DNA of 47,109 nucleotides from contig CANJMX010000001.1 in assembly GCA_947475125.1 (NCBI GenBank), positions 1 through 47,109 of the forward strand, given 5' to 3'. A program made the position numbers and the translations under genes. Positions within the stretch are counted from its first letter, which is position 1, and every line of letters begins with the position of its first letter. Positions 41,073 to 47,109 of this stretch are shown here, in pieces. Source of the DNA: Actinomycetota bacterium. GTDB taxonomy: Bacteria; Actinomycetota; Thermoleophilia; Miltoncostaeales; Miltoncostaeaceae. The notes below the pieces were generated by a model. The model ran no database searches. It was not told the DNA's origin and worked only from the letters and a program-made list of their open reading frames with translations.

Positions 41073-42119
41073 CTACTGGCGCCAGCCGGATCGGTCGAAC
41101 TCCGACGGGGCACGGAAGCCCCGGATCACGCCGCCAACGTATGTCAGCAACGTGATCCACGCGATGAGGATATGGAGGAAGACCGCGGGATCATGTGTGC
41201 GTCGCCAGCCGCGCATCGCATCAATCACGAGGGGGAACACCAAGACCGTCGATACGATGAAGCGCACGATGCCCCGACGCTGCCGACCCCAGCCGTAGGA
41301 ACGTGCGGACGTGGATCGATGGCACATGAAGTCGTCCACCCGACGGCGCGTCTTACGCCTATAGGTGGCGACGTCGCGGCAGAAGAGATGCACGATGGGT
41401 ACATCCACGAGTGCCACCACGAGATGGCCGCCACGGATGAGACCCGCCGCGACGTCGATGTCAAAGAAGTAGGGCTGGTCACGGACCTCGTCGGGGAGGA
41501 CATCCGCGCGAAATGCAAAGCCGTTTGCTCCGAGCGTTGGGATTGCATCGGGATCGATGATGACGCGCGTCCAACCCGAACGGCGCTCCTCGACATGTGC
41601 GCATCCCGTCCAGGTGCCGGTGAACACCGAGAGGCGATCGTAGTTGCCCGCGTACACGGTGAGCGGATCCCCCGCGCCCAACAGAGCGTTGTAGCGGATG
41701 AGTGCCGGGTCGGAGCGCCGGTACGCAAACGACTTCGACTGCGACCCCCAGACCTCGGGATCGATGAACGGCGCGACGATGCGAGTGAGCCAGTCACTGC
41801 CGACGAGGATGTTGTCGGAGTCGAGGAGGAGGATGATCTCGCCCGTCGCCTCCCGAATCGCGAAGGCCTTGCCGGACTCTCCAGTCCGGAGGGGATTGGG
41901 GATAACTCCGCTGATCCCATGGCGGCGTGCGATTTCAATCGTGCTGTCCGTTGAGCCACCATCCGCGATAAGTAACTCCACTCGGTCACGCGGGTAGTCC
42001 TGAACCATGACCGATGACAGGCACTCGTCGAGATAGGCCTCAGCGTTGAGAGTGGGGATAACGATCGAAACGGTGGGCCGGCGATCGTCATTCGTCAGAT
42101 CTCGCGGCAGCGAAGTCAT
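41073..42119 (-). CDS. GT2-family glycosyltransferase with C-terminal membrane segments
   Basis: 348 residues. TVSIVIPTLNAEAYLDECLS, LLIADGGSTDSTIEIA and ILLLDSDNILVG (DSD in the DxD position), then two hydrophobic helices near the C-terminus (FIVSTVLVFPLVI and ILIAWITLLTYVGGV). It is likely a membrane-bound processive or lipid-linked GT2. Its ATG overlaps the stop of the GT4 upstream. It belongs to the accessory segment between moxR and the VWA gene. Confidence 0.9.
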   Translation of the reverse strand: MTSLPRDLTNDDRRPTVSIVIPTLNAEAYLDECLSSVMVQDYPRDRVELLIADGGSTDSTIEIARRHGISGVIPNPLRTGESGKAFAIREATGEIILLLDSDNILVGSDWLTRIVAPFIDPEVWGSQSKSFAYRRSDPALIRYNALLGAGDPLTVYAGNYDRLSVFTGTWTGCAHVEERRSGWTRVIIDPDAIPTLGANGFAFRADVLPDEVRDQPYFFDIDVAAGLIRGGHLVVALVDVPIVHLFCRDVATYRRKTRRRVDDFMCHRSTSARSYGWGRQRRGIVRFIVSTVLVFPLVIDAMRGWRRTHDPAVFLHILIAWITLLTYVGGVIRGFRAPSEFDRSGWRQ

Positions 42120-43219
42120 ACGGCATCAACCCGCGACTGGAGCGCCGCCTCGAATTCCGTCGAGGTGCGCTCCCAGGTAAGCTCCCGGGTGCGAATACGT
42201 GCCCCTTCGCTCAATCGACTCCACAGCGCATGATCGCCCGTCAGCAGACCGATGCCCTGAGCGAGTGCACGCGGGGTCGGGTCGACCACAATTCCGGTGA
42301 CGCCATCGATCGTCGAATCCACAAGTCCCGGACACCTGTAGACAACGCTTGGCGTTCCAAGAGCACCCGCTTCAGTCACTGACATCCCCCATCCCTCGCG
42401 AACCGACGTCATCACCACCGCCGCGGCGCGGCCCAGGACCACATCCCGTGCCTCGGCCTCGAGGAAGTCATGAAACACCACCTGACCGGTGATGCCGAGG
42501 CGCGATGCCTCGCGCTTCAGCGATTCCTTGACGGCGACCGGACCCCTTCCGACGATGTCCAAGTGCATCTCGGTACCGGAGCGCGCGAGTTCCGCAATTG
42601 CTTTGATCGCATGATCAACCCGCTTCGACGGCGCAAGTCGCCCGACATAGGCAACGCGCTTGTAGTTCCGCTCCTGCTCAGCCGCCGCCGCTCGCGGTGC
42701 GATTGACAACCCTGGCGCGATCACGAGTATCTGGGCGGGGGCGTATCCAAACCGCATGAGATCGTGCTTCGTTGAGTCTGACAGAACGATGGCGCTCGAT
42801 CGTGCACACGAGAGAAGGAATGGCTCGCTGGCGCGGCCGATCCGCCCAACACCCCGCGGTGCCTCCCAGTCCCAGACCTCACCCGCGATCTGGTGGATAC
42901 AGAGCATCACGGGAACTCTCGACCAAAGGCGCGCCCAGTACGGGAGCGTATTGATCTCCTCCACGATGACGTCAAATCCGGCACTCCGTCGGCGGGCGAA
43001 CAAGGCCGCGTGGACACGCGTGAGGACCGCGCCACCGCGCCGGACAACGCGAACGCCCTCCAGCACCTCCTCCCTGGGCACGCCGGGTGCAGCACCTACG
43101 AACAACGTGACCTCGTGTCCACGAGCTGCTAGGCGCCTTGTAACTTCCTGCGTGTAGACCTCCGCGCCGCCAGCTCGCGGGTGACGCGTGTCACGCCAGC
43201 TCATCCACAGGATCCGCAC
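42116..43219 (-). CDS. GT4-family glycosyltransferase
   Basis: 367 residues from the GTG at 43219. The frame is open up to 43255, but VRILWMSWRDTRHPRAGGAE is the natural GT4 opening. VAYVGRLAPSKRVDHAI and MTSVREGWGMSVTEAGALGT (E-x7-E) follow. There is no ribosome binding site. The GTG overlaps the TAG stop of an upstream 27-codon ORF (TAGTG) that starts 6 nt after a TACCCT box. It is first in a two-gene leftward unit. Confidence 0.91.
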   Translation of the reverse strand: MRILWMSWRDTRHPRAGGAEVYTQEVTRRLAARGHEVTLFVGAAPGVPREEVLEGVRVVRRGGAVLTRVHAALFARRRSAGFDVIVEEINTLPYWARLWSRVPVMLCIHQIAGEVWDWEAPRGVGRIGRASEPFLLSCARSSAIVLSDSTKHDLMRFGYAPAQILVIAPGLSIAPRAAAAEQERNYKRVAYVGRLAPSKRVDHAIKAIAELARSGTEMHLDIVGRGPVAVKESLKREASRLGITGQVVFHDFLEAEARDVVLGRAAAVVMTSVREGWGMSVTEAGALGTPSVVYRCPGLVDSTIDGVTGIVVDPTPRALAQGIGLLTGDHALWSRLSEGARIRTRELTWERTSTEFEAALQSRVDAV

Positions 43220-43302
43220 TACGTGCGAGCCATCGCAGGGGGGACTCCGCCGCAAGCGCAGCGGCGTCCGTACGTACTCATCAACTCGCCGGGGAAAACC
43301 AC
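43219..43302 (-). CDS. Putative 27-residue leaderless leader ORF before the GT4
   Basis: Opens at a GTG at 43302, exactly 6 nt after TACCCT, and ends at a TAG overlapping the GT4 start codon (TAGTG). The peptide starts VVFPGELM and ends PPAMART, with two cysteines near the middle (Cys-Ala-Cys). There is no Shine-Dalgarno sequence for the main gene. It has the same architecture as the 9-codon ORF at 15541-15570. Confidence 0.4.
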   Translation of the reverse strand: MVFPGELMSTYGRRCACGGVPPAMART

Positions 43303-43454
43303 TCTGTTAGGGTAGCGATTCGTCATTGACGAGCAGGTTCATAGGGCGGTGCCTCCGATGCATGCGTCATCCGTGAGGTCCTGAAGACGGCTGAGCAACG
43401 CACCCTGAGAACACCCGCGGGCCCCTTGAACACCCCATTGGCGAACGCGAGCAC
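43303..43454. other. Intergenic region between divergent accessory units
   Basis: 152 bp. It holds the leftward -10 (43309-43314). On the + strand a TAGGGT at 43308-43313 could give a leader of about 135 nt for the flippase, but no good ribosome binding site precedes 43455. No clear hairpin or RNA motif was found. Confidence 0.4.
43309..43314 (-). promoter_or_regulatory. -10 element of the 43302-41073 unit
   Basis: TACCCT on the minus strand, exactly 6 nt before the GTG of the leader ORF. No -35 was seen. Confidence 0.55.
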
Positions 43455-44726
43455 ATGACAAGCCCACAACGCCGCCGACTGTTCGCGCCGGGCACTACCG
43501 GAGCTGTGCAGGCTGGAGCGGTCGTGATGACGGCCATTCTTACCCTGAGCGGGCTCAACTACCTCTACCAGCTAATGGCTGCGCGCTGGCTCGGCGCGGC
43601 CGATTTCGGGGTGGTGGCCACGCTCGGATCAATCGTGATGATCGTGACGCTGCCCTTCGGGGCAGTCCAGTTGTTCGTGGCCCGCGACGTCGCAGCAGAA
43701 GCGGCCGGCGGCAACGTCGACCCACTGGAGGCCGATGCTCTCTCAACCGTTGCGCTCGTTGCGACCTTCGGACTGGCCGGGGTCACGATCCTCCTCAGTC
43801 CGTGGCTGAGCTCGCTCCTCCAGATCTCCAGCTGGGTTCCGGTCATCCTCACCGGGCTTGCGCTTGCCACGGCCATTCCGCTGATTCCCCTCATCGGCGT
43901 ACTGCAAGGCAGACAGCGCTTCATCGCCTACAGCGCAGCTCTCGTCACCGGTGCGGGAGCCCGCCTGCTGGCGCTCGTGTGCCTGCTGCTACTCGGGTTC
44001 GGCCTCAATGGCGCACTCGGCGCCACCGTCATCGGCGGCGCAGCGGCAATCGCGATCGCGGCAATAAAGACTAGGGGGTGGCACATCTCCCGCAAGGCCC
44101 TTACCGGGCCTCGCACGCAGCGGGCGCTGCGGAAGGTGCTCCCGATGAGCCTCGGCTTGCTTGCGGTGACCGCGCTCGCCAACACAGACATCGTCGTCGT
44201 GAAGGGGGCACTATCGGCAGATGCGGCAGGTTCGTTTGGGGCTGCCGGGCTTATCGCGAAGATCGCACTGTTCGTGCCCGCTGCCATCATCCCAATCATG
44301 CAGTCGCGAGTCGCCATCCGCCACGCACAGAACCGCTCATCCGGAGACATCCTTCTCCGCGCAACGCTCACCACGGTTGCCTTCGGCATTACGTTCACCG
44401 CCTTTTGCTGGGCAACAGCGACGCCGCTGATGATGCTCGCGTTCGGTTCCGAGTTTGCGGCGGGCGCCAGCATCCTCCCGCTCTACTGCGGTGCGATGGT
44501 CCTGGTCAGCGTCGCAACACTTCGCATCAACTTCTTCCTTACGCGGGGGGAGAACGGTATCGGGTACATCGCCCTGGCCTGTGCCGCCGGGCAGGCACTC
44601 GCTCTACTGATCTGGCATGCAACGCTCGTACAGGTTCTTATGGTTGACATCATCGCCACCGCTGTGCTTCTGGCGATCGATACCGTCCTCACCACCATTG
44701 CGAACGCAGGTCATCGCCATGCATGA
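43455..44726 (+). CDS. Wzx-like polysaccharide flippase (third in window)
   Basis: 423 residues, about 12 membrane helices. GAVQAGAVVMTAILTLSGLN and WLGAADFGVVATLGSIVMIV are the MOP/Wzx N-terminal signature. It probably exports the lipid-linked glycan made by the surrounding accessory glycosyltransferases. It is first in a rightward unit, with its stop 8 nt inside the next gene. Confidence 0.88.
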   Translation: MTSPQRRRLFAPGTTGAVQAGAVVMTAILTLSGLNYLYQLMAARWLGAADFGVVATLGSIVMIVTLPFGAVQLFVARDVAAEAAGGNVDPLEADALSTVALVATFGLAGVTILLSPWLSSLLQISSWVPVILTGLALATAIPLIPLIGVLQGRQRFIAYSAALVTGAGARLLALVCLLLLGFGLNGALGATVIGGAAAIAIAAIKTRGWHISRKALTGPRTQRALRKVLPMSLGLLAVTALANTDIVVVKGALSADAAGSFGAAGLIAKIALFVPAAIIPIMQSRVAIRHAQNRSSGDILLRATLTTVAFGITFTAFCWATATPLMMLAFGSEFAAGASILPLYCGAMVLVSVATLRINFFLTRGENGIGYIALACAAGQALALLIWHATLVQVLMVDIIATAVLLAIDTVLTTIANAGHRHA

Positions 44727-45885
44727 CGCGAGCATGATCATCCCGCAGGCCACGGTTCGCATTGAGACGAGCGGCTTCATGGACGGTCCGGCGCAGGCGC
44801 TGCGGGAGTACCTGCTTCGTGAGGGCGTCGCCGATTTGCTGATGGTCCAGCACCCACTTGGCGCCGAAGAGCGGGGGGGGCACGTCATCAGCAGGTGGCG
44901 TGATGGTGACCTCGCAGAGCGACGGCGGGTCCGGTTGCCCCACGCCCCGCCGTGGACGTACCCCCTCGATATGCTTGTGCGTACTCCCCGACAACCCACG
45001 GATGTCTGGTTCGGTTTCAATGTCCTCGCCGTGGCGCGCGGCCTCATCGATAGGCGGCGCGGAAACGTCCGGCAAGTGGTGCAGTGGTGCGTCGACTTTG
45101 TGCCAGATCGCTTCGGTGCGGGGATGACCACGAGGGCATATGACGCCTTGGATTCGTTTGCCTGCACGCATGCGACTGCTCGCTTCGAACTCTCGACTGC
45201 GGCCCGCGATGGGCGAGACCAACGGCATGGACTTCGTCCTCCTGACATCGCGCCGGTGCACATCGTTCCGATGGGGGCTTGGCTCGATCGGGTCCCGCAA
45301 TGTCGCGAGGAGCTTGGACCCACATGGCACCTCGTCTACCTGGGGCATCTAGTGGAACGCCAGGGAGTTGGGACGTTGCTGCAGACAACGGCACGGCTCG
45401 CGCAATACGGGCGCCCGGTGCACCTCGACATCATCGGCCAGGGGCCACTGCGCGAACGCCTAGAGACAATGGCCTATGACCTCGGAATCGCCGAGCGCGT
45501 CACTTTTCACGGCTTCGTGCACAGGCACCAGGACGTGGAGCGGCTTCTGGCGGCGGCCACTGTCGGGTGCGCTCCCTACGTAGAGTCGGATGATTCATTC
45601 ACCCAGTACGCCGACCCGGGCAAGTTGAAGGCGTACCTTGGAGCGGGCCTGCCTATCGTCACCACGCGTGTTGCGCCGAATGCCGATTCCTTGGCCCGAG
45701 ATGCCGGGGCACTTGTGACCTCCCACTCCCCGGAAACGCTCGCTGCTGCCATCGAGGAGATCCATGCCAACGCCGCGTTGTGGGCAGTGCGACGGCGCGA
45801 TGCGATCGGCTATGCACAGCAGTTCGACTGGCCCCGCATCCTGCGTACTCCGCTTGCGGCCGTCGGGCTTCTCAGTCGTGAGTGA
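44719..45885 (+). CDS. GT4-family glycosyltransferase
   Basis: 388 residues from the ATG at 44719, overlapping the flippase end by 8 nt. The donor domain is clear: WHLVYLGHLVERQGVGTLL, LDIIGQGPLRERLETMA and VTFHGFVHRH. The usual E-x7-E segment reads DPGKLKAYLGAGLPIV, a variant lacking the first Glu. The N-terminal domain begins unusually (SMIIPQATVRIETSGFMDG) without the typical Gly-rich loop. The acceptor is unknown. Confidence 0.87.
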   Translation: MHDASMIIPQATVRIETSGFMDGPAQALREYLLREGVADLLMVQHPLGAEERGGHVISRWRDGDLAERRRVRLPHAPPWTYPLDMLVRTPRQPTDVWFGFNVLAVARGLIDRRRGNVRQVVQWCVDFVPDRFGAGMTTRAYDALDSFACTHATARFELSTAARDGRDQRHGLRPPDIAPVHIVPMGAWLDRVPQCREELGPTWHLVYLGHLVERQGVGTLLQTTARLAQYGRPVHLDIIGQGPLRERLETMAYDLGIAERVTFHGFVHRHQDVERLLAAATVGCAPYVESDDSFTQYADPGKLKAYLGAGLPIVTTRVAPNADSLARDAGALVTSHSPETLAAAIEEIHANAALWAVRRRDAIGYAQQFDWPRILRTPLAAVGLLSRE

Positions 45886-45906
45886 CCCCGCGAAACGACC
45901 ACGCGG

Positions 45907-45912
45907 TAGGGT
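45907..45912 (+). promoter_or_regulatory. Candidate internal promoter before the fucose synthase
   Basis: TAGGGT. A start near 45919 would leave a 20-nt leader holding the GGAGGT ribosome binding site at 45928-45933. It may give independent expression. Confidence 0.35.
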
Positions 45913-45938
45913 GCCCGCAGGCAACTTGGAGGTGCAAG

Positions 45939-46907
45939 GTGGACGTAGACGGGGTAAACGTCATCGTGACCGGGGGAGCAGGGTTCCTCGGTTCCCACGT
46001 GGTGGCCTTGCTTCGGGACAAGGGCGCCATCTGTCACGTCCCCCGGTCGCGTGACTACGACCTTACGCGTGAGGTGGACGTCGAGCGAATGTTCAGGGAT
46101 ATGCCCGCCGACACCGTCGTCCACCTTGCCGCTGAGGTTGGCGGAATCGGCGCGAACCAGCGGAATCCCGGGCGCTACATCTTCTCGAACATGATGATGG
46201 GTGCGCTCGTCATGGAGCATGCCCGCCAAGCGGGTATCCAGAAGTACCTACAAACCGGCACCGTATGCTCGTACCCGAAGATCACGCCGGTACCATTTCG
46301 TGAGGACTCGCTCTGGGACGGATATCCCGAGGAGACGAACGCGCCATATGGCGTGGCGAAGAGAGCGCTTCTGGTCCAGGCGCAGGCATATCGGCTCCAG
46401 TACGGGATGCAAGCGATCACCCTGCTCCCCGTGAATCTCTACGGACCGCGGGACAACTTCGACCTCGAAACGTCGCATGTGATTCCGGCGCTGATCCGAA
46501 AAATGATCGAGGCGCGCGACGCGGGCAACGTGCCCGTGACCCTCTGGGGAGATGGCAGCGCGAGCCGGGAGTTCCTGTTCGTGGGCGATGCAGCGCGAGC
46601 CATCGTGCTCGCATTTCAACACTACGACGATCCCGCTCCGGTCAACCTCGGGTCGGGGCAAGAGATCTCGGTCCGGGACCTCGCAACCATCGTCGCCGAT
46701 GCCATCGGCTTTACCGGCAGCATCGAATGGGATGCAACGAAACCGAACGGACAGCCCCGCCGTTGCCTTGATACCTCCCGCGCAACCGAGATGTTCAGCT
46801 TCACAGCCGAGGTTTCCCTCGAAGAGGGGCTCGCCGCGACCGTGGAGTGGTTCACTCAGGGCGACGCAGAGCAGGCTCAAGGCAAGCCACCTTCCCAAGA
46901 TGACTGA
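45939..46907 (+). CDS. GDP-L-fucose synthase-like epimerase/reductase
   Basis: 322 residues from the GTG at 45939, chosen because a strong GGAGGT lies 5 nt upstream. The frame is also open from a GTG at 45882 that overlaps the previous stop. VTGGAGFLGSH, HLAAEVGGIGANQRNPG, TVCSYPKITPVPF and YGVAK (Y137, K141) mark the Fcl/WcaG family. It converts GDP-4-keto-6-deoxymannose to GDP-L-fucose. The dehydratase that supplies it would be the Gmd at 34554, 10 kb away. It ends the accessory segment. Confidence 0.9.
   Translation: MDVDGVNVIVTGGAGFLGSHVVALLRDKGAICHVPRSRDYDLTREVDVERMFRDMPADTVVHLAAEVGGIGANQRNPGRYIFSNMMMGALVMEHARQAGIQKYLQTGTVCSYPKITPVPFREDSLWDGYPEETNAPYGVAKRALLVQAQAYRLQYGMQAITLLPVNLYGPRDNFDLETSHVIPALIRKMIEARDAGNVPVTLWGDGSASREFLFVGDAARAIVLAFQHYDDPAPVNLGSGQEISVRDLATIVADAIGFTGSIEWDATKPNGQPRRCLDTSRATEMFSFTAEVSLEEGLAATVEWFTQGDAEQAQGKPPSQDD
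46878..46886 (+). repeat. 9-bp direct repeat, right copy (CAAGGCAAG)
   Basis: Identical to 38604-38612. Lies near the 3' end of the fucose synthase gene. See the left copy. Confidence 0.25.
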
Positions 46908-46939
46908 TGGACTCTCGCCAGAGGTTGCCCCACTAACAG

Positions 46940-47109
46940 ATGTTTGAGGGCCTCTTCACTGCGCTTCGCGACGAGGGGGTACCGGTGGCACTCGACGAGT
47001 GGCTCATGCTGCACGACGCCCTCGACCGCGACCTGCACCAGAGCACCCTCTCGGGCTTCTACCTCACGGCCCGCAGCCTGCTGGTGAAGGACGAGAGCAA
47101 CTACGACGG
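46940..47109 (+). CDS. CoxE-like VWA-domain protein, N-terminal part (runs off the window)
   Basis: 56 codons are visible: MFEGLFTALRDEGVPVALDE, then WLMLHDALDRDL and FYLTARSLLVKDESNYD. This N-terminus is typical of VWA-containing CoxE-family proteins, which pair with MoxR ATPases in complex maturation. The matching MoxR gene is at 37755. The start lies 32 bp after the fucose synthase stop, with only a distant AGAGG as ribosome binding site. Confidence 0.8.
   Translation, partial: MFEGLFTALRDEGVPVALDEWLMLHDALDRDLHQSTLSGFYLTARSLLVKDESNYD

Noticed and set aside
38598..46939. Mobile element carrying the accessory segment
   Set aside because: No transposase, integrase, tRNA or inverted terminal repeat is visible. 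Only a 9-bp repeat is present, which is not enough for an element call.
1..47109. CRISPR arrays, tRNA or rRNA genes, riboswitches
   Set aside because: No repeat-spacer pattern, cloverleaf or ribosomal sequence was noticed, and the intergenic regions are too short for most riboswitches.

Overview
This 47.1 kb window is a dense, high-GC block of cell-surface glycan genes, most likely from an actinomycete (phylum Actinomycetota). Hand-counted lines give about 75% GC in the core (18481-18540) and about 48% in the lowest stretch (39901-40020). The phylum is suggested by the GC content, by TANNNT -10 hexamers lying 6-8 nt before operon start codons (leaderless transcription), and by the near-universal 1-14 nt stop/start overlaps inside operons. 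The exact class cannot be fixed from sequence alone; Thermoleophilia-like is only a guess.

Layout. 2-3325 (+): tail of an upstream gene, a GT4 glycosyltransferase, a GT-C-like membrane glycosyltransferase and a small exported protein. 3332-10165 (-): a six-gene operon with two tandem GT2 enzymes, two tandem methyltransferases, a GT4 and a Wzx-type flippase. 10224-12423 (+): a second GT-C-like enzyme with its small exported partner, paralogous to the first pair. 12372-15570 (-): a flippase, an RmlC-like epimerase, a polyprenyl-phosphate glycosyltransferase-like GT2 and a DUF2304 protein. 15632-19348 (+): a coiled-coil protein with a degenerate methyltransferase fold and two GT4s. 19336-21335 (-): a small coiled-coil protein and a GT2. 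21336-22499 (+): a GT4. 22524-25522 (-): a Wzm/Wzt ABC polysaccharide exporter and a GT2. 25653-28107 (+): a compact nucleotide-sugar module (4,6-dehydratase, nucleotidyltransferase, SDR reductase). 28104-30461 (-) and 30451-34534 (+): two large, unusual glycosyltransferases sharing a repeat module, together with a GT4 and an unknown protein. 34554-36475 (-): gmd and rmd for GDP-D-rhamnose. 36536-38597 (+): a polyprenol-phosphate-mannose synthase, an exported membrane protein and a MoxR AAA ATPase.

38598-46939 looks like a separate, partly lower-GC accessory segment (a membrane glycosyltransferase, two GT2s, two GT4s, a flippase and a GDP-L-fucose synthase). It lies between the MoxR ATPase gene and the start of a CoxE-like VWA gene at 46940. 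Those two families are normally neighbours, so the segment looks inserted.

Together the genes could make, assemble and export one or more rhamnose/fucose-containing surface polysaccharides. Gmd, Rmd and the fucose synthase supply GDP-deoxysugars. About 20 glycosyltransferases build chains. Wzm/Wzt and three Wzx-type flippases give several export routes. The DPM-like synthases probably feed the GT-C enzymes. The most unusual signals are regulatory. Ten start codons sit just 6-8 nt after a -10 hexamer. Three of them open very short ORFs whose stop overlaps the start of the real gene. Two divergent gene pairs have start codons that touch or overlap.

No rRNA, tRNA, CRISPR array, transposase or integrase was seen. 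No stretch above 300 bases lacks a gene; the longest gap is 43303-43454.
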